DNA from: an uncultured Lachnospiraceae bacterium
GTDB lineage: Bacteria; Bacillota; Clostridia; Lachnospirales; Lachnospiraceae
Assembly (NCBI GenBank): GCA_900539175.1
Contig: UQAW01000002.1
Location: 1 to 64,000, forward strand
Reading direction: 5' to 3'
Length of the DNA: 64,000 nucleotides
The translations under genes were made by a program, and so were the position numbers. This document shows positions 36,805-45,064 of the stretch, one piece after another. Within the stretch, counting starts at the first letter, position 1, and the number at the start of each line of letters is the position of its first letter. The notes under the pieces were generated by a model, which had not been told where the DNA came from, did not search any database, and worked only from the letters and a program-made list of their open reading frames with translations.

Positions 36805-37860
36805 TTATGCTTTCCAGTTTAACAATTCCTCACGCAGACAGGATAACAATTGGGATTCCGGAACTTTTTTTACGATCTCGCCTTTTTTTATCAAAAGTCC
36901 TTCCCCTTTTCCTCCTGCAATTCCGATATCTGCCTCTTTTGCTTCTCCCGGCCCATTGACCACGCAGCCCATAACCGCCACTTTGATATCCAACGGAATA
37001 TCCTGCACCATCGTCTCCACCTGGTTTGCCAGTCCAATCAGATCAATCTGGGTTCTTCCGCAGGTCGGACAGGAAACCACCTCAATCCCGCCTTTTCGCA
37101 GTCCAAGGGTTTTCAAAACCCGCTTTGCAGATTTGACCTCTTCCATCGGGTCACCGGTCAGAGACACACGGATGGTATCACCGATTCCCTGATAGAGAAT
37201 AATTCCCAACCCTACCGCTGACTTGATATTTCCGGAATACAGCGTTCCCGCCTCGGTAATTCCCACATGCAGCGGATGGTCGGTCTTCTGCGCGATCAGC
37301 TCATGAGCTTTCGCACACATCAGAACATCGGAAGATTTGATACTGATAACCAGATTATCATATCCCATATCTTCAATAATTTTCACCTTATCAAGGGCAC
37401 TTTCCACGATTCCTTCTGCTGTTACCCCGTGGTACTTTGCCACCAGTTCTTTCTCCAGAGAACCACTGTTGACACCGACACGGATGGGAATCTGCCGCTC
37501 CTTCGCCGCATCAACAACCGCCTGAATTCGTTCCCGGCTTCCGATATTTCCGGGGTTAATACGAATCTTATCTGCACCGTGTTCGATCGCAGCAATCGCC
37601 AGTTTATAGTCAAAATGAATATCTGCAACCAACGGTATCGTAATCTGCTTCTTGATCGCCTCCAACGCCGACGCCGCTTCCATGTTGGGTACTGCACAAC
37701 GAATGATATCGCAGCCTGCACTGGTCAGAGCCTGAATCTGTGCAACGGTAGCTGCAACATCTTCCGTCTTTGTATTCGTCATCGACTGAATCAGAATCGG
37801 GTTGCCGCCTCCGATTACACGATCTCCGATTTTTACCACTCTTGTCTTGGTTCTATCCAT
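36805..37860 (-). CDS. ispG: 4-hydroxy-3-methylbut-2-enyl diphosphate synthase (IspG/GcpE)
   Basis: A 351-residue iron-sulfur enzyme of the MEP isoprenoid pathway. ILIQSMTNTKTEDVAATV opens the barrel, ADIHFDYKLA and RINPGNIG line the site, and SCPTCGRTQIDL plus GCVVNGPGEAKEADIG supply the 4Fe-4S cysteines and the catalytic loop. It is the short bacterial form without the plant insert. GGAGGCGG precedes the ATG. It heads the ispG-polC-fbp run. Confidence 0.97.
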   Translation of the reverse strand: MDRTKTRVVKIGDRVIGGGNPILIQSMTNTKTEDVAATVAQIQALTSAGCDIIRCAVPNMEAASALEAIKKQITIPLVADIHFDYKLAIAAIEHGADKIRINPGNIGSRERIQAVVDAAKERQIPIRVGVNSGSLEKELVAKYHGVTAEGIVESALDKVKIIEDMGYDNLVISIKSSDVLMCAKAHELIAQKTDHPLHVGITEAGTLYSGNIKSAVGLGIILYQGIGDTIRVSLTGDPMEEVKSAKRVLKTLGLRKGGIEVVSCPTCGRTQIDLIGLANQVETMVQDIPLDIKVAVMGCVVNGPGEAKEADIGIAGGKGEGLLIKKGEIVKKVPESQLLSCLREELLNWKA

Positions 37861-37903
37861 CTTTCCGCCTCCTGTTCCATTCTACTCGCTCGTTTCACTT
37901 CAT

Positions 37904-38377
37904 CTATCTTCCTGTCTTCCGTCTTTTTCCTGTACACGTATCCACAGTCAATTTAAACACTGTCGTCTTTGGAATAACGGCTTTGTTAAACGCAAAATCT
38001 TCTTTATGGTAATGCTTCATCAAAATACAAAGTGCAGCATACTTTTCCTCTTCCGGCACAAGTTCAAGTTTCCCATAGCCGATTATACTTTCATATTCCA
38101 TCGTACAGCTTCCCTTCTCCTGAGAAGTCACCAGACGATGGGCACAATCCAGCTCAAAACTTGCCTTCGGATTCTTTTCCATCAATTCATACTTCTTTCC
38201 CTCCGTCGCTCCGTGAAAATAGAAGACAATCTTACCGTCTTCTATCTGCATTCCAAAATTCAGCGGCAGAATATAAGGATACTCCTCATCATTCAGGGCT
38301 ATCCTGCACACATCACACTTTTCTATTACCTGTATCATTTCATCAAATTCTTTTATTTCCCGATCTGCTCTTCTCAT
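37904..38377 (-). CDS. Pyridoxamine 5'-phosphate oxidase-like flavin protein (NimA type)
   Basis: A 157-residue split-barrel protein. RRADREIKEFDEMIQVIEKC and RIALNDEEYPYILPLNFG are typical of the Clostridial NimA-like branch of the PNPOx family, which binds FMN and reduces small substrates or nitroimidazoles. YESIIGYGKLELV and ILMKHYHKEDFAFN are further family blocks. The substrate is unknown. It stands alone 43 bases upstream of ispG and may be the first gene of that run. Confidence 0.88.
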   Translation of the reverse strand: MRRADREIKEFDEMIQVIEKCDVCRIALNDEEYPYILPLNFGMQIEDGKIVFYFHGATEGKKYELMEKNPKASFELDCAHRLVTSQEKGSCTMEYESIIGYGKLELVPEEEKYAALCILMKHYHKEDFAFNKAVIPKTTVFKLTVDTCTGKRRKTGR

Positions 38378-38500
38378 TGTTCCTCTCCTTACCGTTCATA
38401 CACTATTTACTTTTATTGTGCTTGTTTTTTCAGAAGATGTCAAGCAAATTGAACAGATTTATCTCCGCAGCAATTCCGTACTTCCCAAACACATACAAAA

Positions 38501-38547
38501 CGGCAGCAGAATCGTATTTCCCACTTACAATTCTGCCGCCATTTTTT
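38501..38547. terminator. Bidirectional terminator at the end of the peptide operon
   Basis: CGGCAGCAGAAT and ATTCTGCCG pair with a two-base bulge. ATTTTTT follows on the plus strand and GTTTTG on the minus strand. It is the natural end of the minus-strand operon whose last genes are the three small peptides. Confidence 0.7.
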
Positions 38548-38615
38548 CACTTGGTTATATACATGAACTCTAATTTTTGTCTGCTGCTAATTTATTTTAC
38601 TCGTTTGATCTGCTC

Positions 38616-38699
38616 TTAACCCCAGCAGATGCATCCCCACAGAATACATACCCAACCGGCTCTTAATGTTTCTTTTTCTTTTAATGTCATTTTTCTCAT
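38616..38699 (-). CDS. Trp/Cys-rich secreted peptide precursor, copy C
   Basis: A 27-residue gene product too short for usual gene calling. The leader MRKMTLKEKETLRAG is charged and ends in Ala-Gly; the core WVCILWGCICWG has three Trp and three Cys in twelve residues. GAGG 8 bases upstream of the ATG is a good ribosome site. It is the third of three tandem copies about 107 bases apart. A C39-peptidase exporter in the operon likely removes the leader after Ala-Gly (inference). The short all-hydrophobic core next to thioredoxin-like proteins suggests a disulfide-bonded antimicrobial or signalling peptide. I know no matching family. Confidence 0.75.
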   Translation of the reverse strand: MRKMTLKEKETLRAGWVCILWGCICWG

Positions 38700-38722
38700 A
38701 AATTTTTCCTCTTTTCCAGACT

Positions 38723-38806
38723 TTAGCCCCAGCAGATGCATCCCCGCAGAATGCATACCCGGTCGGCTCTTAATGTCTCTTTCTCTTTTGTTGTCATTCT
38801 TCTCAT
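38723..38806 (-). CDS. Trp/Cys-rich secreted peptide precursor, copy B (diverged)
   Basis: Leader MRRMTTKEKETLRAD and core RVCILRGCICWG. Compared with copies A and C, the cleavage-site Gly is Asp and two core Trp are Arg (TGG to CGG changes). Its upstream sequence (GAGTAGACACTTT) has lost the GAGG ribosome site seen before copy C. All three core Cys remain. It is probably a decaying or specialised paralogue that the exporter may not process. Confidence 0.65.
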   Translation of the reverse strand: MRRMTTKEKETLRADRVCILRGCICWG

Positions 38807-38830
38807 AAAGTGTCTACTCTTTTCCAGACT

Positions 38831-38914
38831 TTAGTTCCAACAGATGTATCCCCACAGAATGCATTTCCAGCCGGCTCTTAATTCTTCTTTTTCTCTGACT
38901 GTCATCTTTCTCAT
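38831..38914 (-). CDS. Trp/Cys-rich secreted peptide precursor, copy A
   Basis: Leader MRKMTVREKEELRAG and core KCILWGYICWN, preceded by a Trp after the Gly (WKCILWGYICWN). It keeps the Ala-Gly end and two of the three core Cys; the middle Cys is Tyr and the last Gly is Asn. AAAGGGGGTGAGGGAG immediately upstream gives a strong ribosome site. It starts only 29 bases after the thioredoxin-like gene, so it shares the operon transcript. Confidence 0.75.
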   Translation of the reverse strand: MRKMTVREKEELRAGWKCILWGYICWN

Positions 38915-38943
38915 CTCCCTCACCCCCTTTCTTCTCAGACATC

Positions 38944-39471
38944 CTATACCATTTGACCTAAAATCCAGCTTTCTACATCCTCTATGCTGATTCCTTCTTC
39001 CGGTGTCCATTCCACTTTAGCGATTAATTCTCCTTTTCTGAACTTTGCTATCGTAGGTGTATAGGAAACCCGATATTTCTGCTTGAATAATTCCCACGTT
39101 TTCTCGTTCTGCCGGATACTGTGTGTGTTCAGGTAAATCATCTGTTCACATTCCGGATACTTCTGGATCAACCCGATCAGTTCCGGCTCAAAATTCTGAC
39201 AGTCTCCGCACGATGGTCTTCCTATATACACATAGATATCCCTGTCTTCCTGAACCAACGCATCAAAATTTTCACAGGTTACAGAATCTAAAACATCATA
39301 TATTTCAGGATATGATTTCTCCAGTTCTACTATTTTTTTATCTTTTTCCAGATTCTCCCTTTCTGCCGCAAACGCTTTATCCCATCCCAGAAATGTAAGC
39401 GCTAAAACCGCAACCAGTAATATGCTTTCTATCAATGTTTTCAAAGACTTTCCCTCTAATTTTATCTTCAT
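38944..39471 (-). CDS. Membrane-tethered thioredoxin-like protein (CGDC)
   Basis: A 175-residue protein. A transmembrane anchor at about residues 11-29 leads to a thioredoxin-like domain with SCGDC (Cys88, Cys91) and a cis-Pro region VSYTPTIAKF near 137. It resembles bacteriocin-transport accessory proteins and would act outside the membrane on peptide thiols. It overlaps the previous thioredoxin-like gene by 4 bases and lies directly before the peptide genes. Confidence 0.82.
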   Translation of the reverse strand: MKIKLEGKSLKTLIESILLVAVLALTFLGWDKAFAAERENLEKDKKIVELEKSYPEIYDVLDSVTCENFDALVQEDRDIYVYIGRPSCGDCQNFEPELIGLIQKYPECEQMIYLNTHSIRQNEKTWELFKQKYRVSYTPTIAKFRKGELIAKVEWTPEEGISIEDVESWILGQMV

Positions 39472-39896
39472 ACTGTATGCTCCTTTTCCGTTGATTCCGA
39501 CAACACCTCAACCGTCTCTTCCAGTCCTAATACCCCTTCATATCTCAGAACATTTCCTTTCTGAATTACTACTAATGTGGGTGTTCCCTGGATATTGTAA
39601 TCTTTACTAAAACTCTTTGTTTCCAGATTATCCCCGTCCAGAAAATATACTTTCTGCTCTGCAAGTTTGGCAGCTTCTTCCAGTGTAGGCATAAACACCC
39701 GGCAGGCACTGCAGCTTTCCTGTCCATAATAAACAATTAGATTCTCTTTATTTTGAATCGCTGAATAAACCTTACTTACATCAATCTCCTCAAAACTATG
39801 TATTCCCGAATGAAGATTCAGCTTTTTGAAACAAAACAAACCTGAAATCACCATTAATAGAAGTAACCCGATTCCAAATACACATTTCTTCTTCAT
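39468..39896 (-). CDS. Membrane-tethered thioredoxin-like protein (CSAC)
   Basis: A 142-residue protein. One N-terminal membrane anchor (residues 5-23) is followed by a thioredoxin-like domain with ESCSACRVF (Cys62, Cys65) and YNIQGTPTLVVI near 108 containing the cis-Pro. Two such proteins in tandem suggest a redox pair, one oxidising and one reducing or isomerising peptide disulfides (inference). GAGGAAG precedes the ATG. It follows the exporter by 30 bases. Confidence 0.84.
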   Translation of the reverse strand: MKKKCVFGIGLLLLMVISGLFCFKKLNLHSGIHSFEEIDVSKVYSAIQNKENLIVYYGQESCSACRVFMPTLEEAAKLAEQKVYFLDGDNLETKSFSKDYNIQGTPTLVVIQKGNVLRYEGVLGLEETVEVLSESTEKEHTV

Positions 39897-39926
39897 AACG
39901 TCTTCCTCTTAATACACCGTACTCTC

Positions 39927-41969
39927 TTACCCCAAACGATATAATTTCGTACATTGCTTCAGTATTTCTGTATCATGACTTACAAGAATCACAATCTTGT
40001 TATTTGCAGCCAATTTCTTTATCATCTCTCCGAATGCCTGTACAGAATTCAGATCCAGATTACTTGTAGGTTCATCAAAGATATAAATACTTTTATCCTG
40101 ATTCAGACATCTAAGCAAAAGGAGTTTCTGTATTTGCCCTTGTGACAGATTACTTCCTCTGGAAAAGACAACATGATGGTTTGAAAATGGCAGGAAAAAT
40201 GCCTCTTTTACTTTTTCCAAATCTATGGTGTTCTCAACCTCTTCGTCCTCTATCCGGAATAAAACATTATTCTCCACCGTGTTTTGAAACAAACTCATTT
40301 CGGGACTGTATACACTTATATAGTTTTCCATTCCCTTATCCGAAAGCGTATGACAGGACTGATGATTTACCAGAATCTCTCCTCCATCCGGTTCCAATAA
40401 GCCGGATATTATTTTTAATAATGTACTTTTTCCAGATCCATTCGCTCCGGTAATTCCCACGATATCACCCCTGCAGAACTCACCGTTAAATCTGTCCAAT
40501 ACCGTTTGACTGTTTTCATATGCAAAAGAAACATTTTTAAAACAAATCTCCTGAGGTTCTTCTTCCAACTGCTCACAGATTTTTTTGTCTTCTCCCTCTG
40601 CCGTCTTTTCTTCCCCACAATTCTGGATATACTCTACTGCAATCGCACTTTTCTGATACTTCACCCAGGTCTGGGCAACGGGCTTTAACCGTGCCAGAAT
40701 TACAGAAATAAGAAAGATACTCAAAAAGAGCATCGTCATAGATTCACTTTTTTCAAACACATACGAATAGACAAACATTCCAAACGTAGTCAGTAAAATG
40801 CATGCACTGATGAATTCAAATACGGAATCAATAAATGCAGTCATGTCATTCGCCTTTAATTTTGCATCAAAATACTCGTCCATCCTTTTCAACAGTTGGT
40901 GCTCTGCATGTTCCTCCTTGGAAAATGATTTTATATCATACGATAAGCGCACCTGTTCCTCAATTGCAGAAGACAGACCATTTGAAGTATGTACTAAATT
41001 TCGTTCGTAATTTCTGATTTTCCCAACCCGAAGCTGAATGATCACTGCAAATAGAACAGCCCACAGGAGCACTCCAAATGCCAAAATAAAATTCACGCTC
41101 ATAAGCAGCGCACATAGAAGCCCAACAAACAAAATGTCGATTTTCAAGTAGAATTTATGCAGTACGCCTGTGACCGATAACAGAAGATTCCAGAAATATC
41201 CCATGATATGGTCGATATTCTTCTTTTCCACAAAATCAGACATTTTCACTTTATAATAATCATATAAAGCCACCTTTTGAAACCGGTTTTCGATCTCTGT
41301 TCTGATTCTGATATCCGCCTTATTTACAGAAAAGTAACCTGTCATCATAGAGAGAAAAAAGATACATACCATAACATAATAAGAGAGTTCCATATTCTCC
41401 ATCTGGTAGATCATAATATACTGTATAAAAAATACCAGGCTTAAGGGACTGAGATATTTCAGAATCGCTACACCAATGATCATCATTCTCTTCTTCCAAT
41501 CCAATTCACGGATAATATCCGTATACAATTTCCTGATGGAAAGAGATTTGGGCTTTACGTGCTCAATATGATCAATGCAAATCGCATATCCCATAAAATC
41601 TTTTTCGATTTCCACTCTCGTTTTTTCTTCGATCTGCGGTTTTGCGGGATCGGATACAATATAGGTTTCTCCATCCGTTTTATGCAGTACAACATAATGA
41701 GGCATTCCACTGTTTTTGCACATAAGAATCATCGGAAACTCCTGTTCCGCTAATTTTTCAATATCCGATACTTCGTACGCCTCACTGTAAACCCCATATT
41801 CCTCCAGAATATCCTGCATATTGCTGATTGATAAACCCTGCTCTGTGGATTTACCCATAATTTTTTCCAGATGAATTCCATTGAATTTTATCTTTAACTG
41901 TTTAAAAATCGTTTGTATTGATGCAATACCGCAATCGTTAGACATTGATTGCATTGAGTGTGCATACAT
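39927..41969 (-). CDS. C39 peptidase-containing ABC exporter
   Basis: A 680-residue exporter with three parts. Residues 1-135 form a C39 cysteine peptidase domain (Cys13 in SNDCGIAS, His in MPHYVVLHK, Asp in YIVSDPA) that cuts leaders at Gly-type sites. Residues about 155-430 form a six-helix membrane domain. The C-terminal ATPase has GITGANGSGKST, SNLSQGQIQK and IYIFDEPTSNLD. It would process and export the three small peptides. No HlyD-type accessory gene is present. The ATG at 41969 is chosen, 8 bases after AGGAGG. Confidence 0.95.
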   Translation of the reverse strand: MYAHSMQSMSNDCGIASIQTIFKQLKIKFNGIHLEKIMGKSTEQGLSISNMQDILEEYGVYSEAYEVSDIEKLAEQEFPMILMCKNSGMPHYVVLHKTDGETYIVSDPAKPQIEEKTRVEIEKDFMGYAICIDHIEHVKPKSLSIRKLYTDIIRELDWKKRMMIIGVAILKYLSPLSLVFFIQYIMIYQMENMELSYYVMVCIFFLSMMTGYFSVNKADIRIRTEIENRFQKVALYDYYKVKMSDFVEKKNIDHIMGYFWNLLLSVTGVLHKFYLKIDILFVGLLCALLMSVNFILAFGVLLWAVLFAVIIQLRVGKIRNYERNLVHTSNGLSSAIEEQVRLSYDIKSFSKEEHAEHQLLKRMDEYFDAKLKANDMTAFIDSVFEFISACILLTTFGMFVYSYVFEKSESMTMLFLSIFLISVILARLKPVAQTWVKYQKSAIAVEYIQNCGEEKTAEGEDKKICEQLEEEPQEICFKNVSFAYENSQTVLDRFNGEFCRGDIVGITGANGSGKSTLLKIISGLLEPDGGEILVNHQSCHTLSDKGMENYISVYSPEMSLFQNTVENNVLFRIEDEEVENTIDLEKVKEAFFLPFSNHHVVFSRGSNLSQGQIQKLLLLRCLNQDKSIYIFDEPTSNLDLNSVQAFGEMIKKLAANNKIVILVSHDTEILKQCTKLYRLG

Positions 41970-41981
41970 CACAACTGCCTC

Positions 41982-42539
41982 CTATTCCTTTTGTACTGTA
42001 ATGTCACCGGAACCAAGCTCAATTGACACTTCCCTCTTAGTATCTGTCTGCTCTTTGGGAGCCTTTATTTCACCATAACTTGTTGATAATTCATACTTTG
42101 CCTGAAATTCTTCCGGCACTGTAAGATTCACATCCCCCTTATTCGAGCGCACGGTTAATTGCTTCAATAATTCTTGATCTTCCAGACAGATCGTTATATT
42201 TAAGATATCTTTTGTGTTTTTCGCAATACTGACCCCCCATGAAGTCATCATATCAATCACGAAACTATCCTTTTGCGGTTCCAATGACTCTATTTTATCA
42301 GCAAAGGATTCCGGCATATTTCCCTTAACGATCACCCGGTTTCCCCGCCCATCTGATTTTTTCACACATAGATCCAGCCTCTGGCTTAAACCTACAACTT
42401 CTATCTTAGAAACCTCACTGTCTGAGAGGACCCATTCTTTCTGCACCTCTCTTGCATTTTCATTCATATAACAAAATAGATAAACTACGACTGCCAGAAT
42501 ACATCCAACCAGAACCACTATTATTTTTTTTCTTTTCAC
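41982..42539 (-). CDS. DUF4097-like membrane-anchored beta-strand protein
   Basis: A 185-residue protein with one N-terminal membrane segment (IIVVLVGCILAVVVYLF), followed by an extracellular beta-rich region. The end has DUF4097-like repeats (LTVRSNKGDVNLTVPEE, LSTSYGEIKAPKEQ, VSIELGSGDITVQ). Function is unknown; it may be a surface immunity or scaffold factor for the peptides. GTG at 42539 after AGAGGTG is the likely start; GTG codons at 42548 and 42542 are alternatives. Confidence 0.65.
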   Translation of the reverse strand: MKRKKIIVVLVGCILAVVVYLFCYMNENAREVQKEWVLSDSEVSKIEVVGLSQRLDLCVKKSDGRGNRVIVKGNMPESFADKIESLEPQKDSFVIDMMTSWGVSIAKNTKDILNITICLEDQELLKQLTVRSNKGDVNLTVPEEFQAKYELSTSYGEIKAPKEQTDTKREVSIELGSGDITVQKE

Positions 42540-42550
42540 CACTGACACCT

Positions 42551-43270
42551 CTACTTATATTCCCTTCCTGTCAATATGGAAATACTGATTATAACAGAAG
42601 CAAACCACAAAATAATTCCTCCCACTATCATCGAGTCTATCTCACTTTTTCCTAAATCTGAAACATACACTGCTTTTGATAAATTCTGCATAATCATATA
42701 AGAACTGATTTTTTCTATACTGATATGCATCTGTTTCATCACAGTATCAATCAGATTTTCAAATAGAATTATAAATAACAGATATACCGCCGTTGATAAT
42801 GCTACAGAATCCACCGCAATATAAAGCATAAGTCCAACAGTTATTACAACCAAATACAAGAGCAACTGCGCTGCTATAACAGGCAGAAATTCATGAATGG
42901 GAAATGCCCCGCCCAAACAATAAGACCATCCGAATACCCCCAGACTGTACACAAGCGTTAAAACACTGCCCAACAGATACATAATCATCAACTTTCCAAA
43001 ATAATAAAAAATACGAGATATTCCTGACACCAATATATTATTGATAAATCTACTGCCGAAATCTATCTGCCAGACCTGCAGATAAACAGGAATAAAAATC
43101 ACCGGAATCACCACGGTTCCATAGGTTAATGATTCTCTGATCAAGGTTTCCGGTTCCCTTCCTTCTGCAGTTTTGCAATAAAACAGCGCGAAGCATACCA
43201 AAACGAAAAAAGCAAAATAGAAGACTTTTTTCCTGCTGATACGAAACACTTCTGCCTTTATAAAGTTCAT
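42551..43270 (-). CDS. ABC permease, lantibiotic-immunity type
   Basis: A 239-residue membrane protein with about six helices, beginning MNFIKAEVFRISRKKVFYFA. It looks like LanE/LanG-type or BcrB-like ABC-2 permeases that expel peptides from the membrane of the producer. The true start is the ATG at 43270, one base after the ATPase gene, with GGGAGG upstream; the longer upstream frame is a shadow of the ATPase gene. Confidence 0.85.
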   Translation of the reverse strand: MNFIKAEVFRISRKKVFYFAFFVLVCFALFYCKTAEGREPETLIRESLTYGTVVIPVIFIPVYLQVWQIDFGSRFINNILVSGISRIFYYFGKLMIMYLLGSVLTLVYSLGVFGWSYCLGGAFPIHEFLPVIAAQLLLYLVVITVGLMLYIAVDSVALSTAVYLLFIILFENLIDTVMKQMHISIEKISSYMIMQNLSKAVYVSDLGKSEIDSMIVGGIILWFASVIISISILTGREYK

Positions 43271-43271
43271 C

Positions 43272-44153
43272 TTATTCGCCTCCCACCAGTTGTAAAAAAT
43301 ATTCTTCCAGATCTGTCTTTCTGATCTGGAACTGATAAACAGCAATCCGTTCCTGCAATAATTTTCTGCCAATCCACTTACATGCCTCTTCTGTAGCTTT
43401 AAAAACAAGACCTTTCCCTTCCACTGCGATATCTCCGGGACTCTTTTCCCGGATGATCCGCTGTGCTTTTTCATTATCTGATGTCTGCAGCAACGCAAAA
43501 CTTCCTGTTTCCTTCGCCAGCTCCTCTTTTGTAAACTCCCGGACCATAGTACCTTGATGAATGATTCCATATCTTGTGGAAACCATTTCCAACTCAGAAA
43601 GTATGTGACTGGATACCAGAAGTGTCGTTCCAAGTTCCTGATTAATTCTTTTCATAATATTTCTTATCTCTGCAATTCCTACCGGATCCAATCCATTAAT
43701 TGGCTCATCCAGAATCAGGAAATCAGGCTGTGTAACAATCGCCATTCCAATACCCAGGCGCTGCCGCATTCCCAGGGAAAAATCCCGCACTAATTTTTTT
43801 CCGGTATCTTGAAGCCCGACAAACTCCAGTGCTTCCTCTGCCCTTTTCTTATTGTAACAACCTTTCAGTTTACACATATACGTCAGGTTTTGCATCGCTG
43901 TCATATCTGTATAGAGTGCAGGCTGTTCGATCACAGCACTAATTTTTATATTCGGTTTGGAATACACAAACTCTCCGGAAGATTTGGAAATCAATTTTGT
44001 GATCGTACGTATAAACGTAGTTTTTCCGGCTCCATTTTTACCTATAAATCCATAAATATCCCCTTTGTAAATCGTCATATTAATCTGATTTAATACCTGA
44101 TTTTCTCCATATCGCTTCGAAAGCTGCTTTGTATAAAGAAGCTTCTCACTCAT
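43272..44153 (-). CDS. ABC ATP-binding protein, bacitracin/lantibiotic-immunity type
   Basis: A 293-residue ATPase with Walker A GFIGKNGAGKTTFIRT near residue 36, signature DFSLGMRQRLGI near 134 and Walker B DFLILDEPINGLDP near 158. The FSLGMRQRLGIG signature and length are characteristic of BcrA/LanF proteins. It is the first gene of the peptide operon, with AGGAAG before the ATG. With the next gene it should form a self-protection transporter. Confidence 0.93.
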   Translation of the reverse strand: MSEKLLYTKQLSKRYGENQVLNQINMTIYKGDIYGFIGKNGAGKTTFIRTITKLISKSSGEFVYSKPNIKISAVIEQPALYTDMTAMQNLTYMCKLKGCYNKKRAEEALEFVGLQDTGKKLVRDFSLGMRQRLGIGMAIVTQPDFLILDEPINGLDPVGIAEIRNIMKRINQELGTTLLVSSHILSELEMVSTRYGIIHQGTMVREFTKEELAKETGSFALLQTSDNEKAQRIIREKSPGDIAVEGKGLVFKATEEACKWIGRKLLQERIAVYQFQIRKTDLEEYFLQLVGGE

Positions 44154-44185
44154 AAAACTTCCTCTCTCTCCTTGCTGATGACGCT

Positions 44186-44246
44186 ATTATACAGGCGAAA
44201 AGTCCTGATAACGCAAAAATATCCCAAATAGACATTTCCATTTCCC
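44186..44246 (-). promoter_or_regulatory. Promoter and LytTR-like repeats of the peptide operon
   Basis: Minus strand: TATAAT (44191-44186) lies about 30 bases before the ATPase gene, with no good -35. Upstream are two CCC-centred boxes read on the plus strand as ATCCCAAATAG and TTCCCGTTTGA, with CCC at 44223 and 44244, exactly 21 bases apart. A strong -10, a missing -35 and paired boxes two turns apart fit activation by the LytTR regulator encoded just upstream. Confidence 0.6.
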
Positions 44247-44262
44247 GTTTGACCTTTTTTGT

Positions 44263-44312
44263 CAAAAAAAAGAGCCTGTATCAGGTAATTCCTGATGCAA
44301 ACTCTTTTATCA
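44263..44312 (-). terminator. Terminator of the response regulator gene
   Basis: Minus strand AAGAG, CATCAGG and CCTGATA, CTCTT form a two-part stem followed by a run of nine T. It separates the kinase-regulator transcript from the peptide operon. Confidence 0.85.
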
Positions 44313-44317
44313 AATAT

Positions 44318-45064
44318 CTATTCTTTTAAACAGTGGATTTGTTCGTCTATCCGCTTTTTTCCGCTTCTTGACATGTCGCATCTCTTCCCGTTCTTCATCA
44401 GTACATAAGATTCTTTCGCATTTATAGTATCAATATAATTCCGGTTAATTAAATATGACCGATGACAGCGTATAAACTGCCCTCCTGTCTTTTCTTCGAT
44501 TGATTTCAAATCTCCAAAAAACTCAATATACTCTTTTTCTGTTACCAGATTTACTTTATGCTTTTGTGCGGATGTTTCAAAATAAATAATATCCATTAGA
44601 TGAATATACCGTACCTCGTCCATCTGGCGAAGCACAAAATAATCCGAATCCTTTGTATGATCAGATTCCATCCTCTGACAAATATTCAAAAAGCAGGATT
44701 GCAGCCGTTCTGTTATTTTATCTGGCTCGTCTTTTAAAATATAATCCATCGCCTCAATCTGATATCGGAAAGTCTCCAGAGCAAGTTCACCATGCGTTGT
44801 AACAAATACCACAAAACCACGGGCATCTCTCTGCCGGATTACCTTTGCCAGATCAAACCCGCTCATTTCATGCGACAAGTCGATATCCAACAGATAAATT
44901 CCTCTCTCCTTTGCTGTCGATACTTCTTCCAAAATCTCCTCCGGATTGGCTGTTGACAGCTTTATATGCATATCCAGATTTTCAATGACAATAATATTTT
45001 TCACCTGCTGCTCAAGATTCTTTCTGGCAGCTTCATGATCCTCGCAAATATAAACTGGTATCAT
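44318..45064 (-). CDS. LytTR-family response regulator
   Basis: A 248-residue AgrA/ComE-type regulator. The receiver domain begins IPVYICEDHEAARKN; the phospho-Asp is in IYLLDIDLSHEMSG near residue 59. The LytTR DNA-binding domain occupies about 140-245 (FIRCHRSYLINRNYIDTINA). It overlaps the kinase gene by 4 bases (ATGA). It likely activates the peptide operon whose promoter lies just downstream. Confidence 0.93.
   Translation of the reverse strand: MIPVYICEDHEAARKNLEQQVKNIIVIENLDMHIKLSTANPEEILEEVSTAKERGIYLLDIDLSHEMSGFDLAKVIRQRDARGFVVFVTTHGELALETFRYQIEAMDYILKDEPDKITERLQSCFLNICQRMESDHTKDSDYFVLRQMDEVRYIHLMDIIYFETSAQKHKVNLVTEKEYIEFFGDLKSIEEKTGGQFIRCHRSYLINRNYIDTINAKESYVLMKNGKRCDMSRSGKKRIDEQIHCLKE

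Larger units (their letters stand above)
38616..38914 (-). repeat. Three tandem 107-bp repeats each holding a peptide gene
   Basis: Units begin at 38616, 38723 and 38831. Each has an 84-base coding part plus a 22-24-base spacer containing CTGGAAAAGAG after the stop codon. Conservation is highest in the coding part. The arrangement is a tandem gene duplication, not a CRISPR array: there are no constant repeats with unique spacers. Confidence 0.9.

Noticed and set aside
38616..38914. Possible CRISPR-like array from three 107-bp repeats
   Set aside because: There is no constant repeat with unique spacers; the repeated part is coding and conserved at amino acid level.
42551..43633. Long 360-codon frame for the ABC permease
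   Set aside because: The first 120 codons overlap the ATPase gene in another frame; the permease begins at the ATG at 43270 with GGGAGG.
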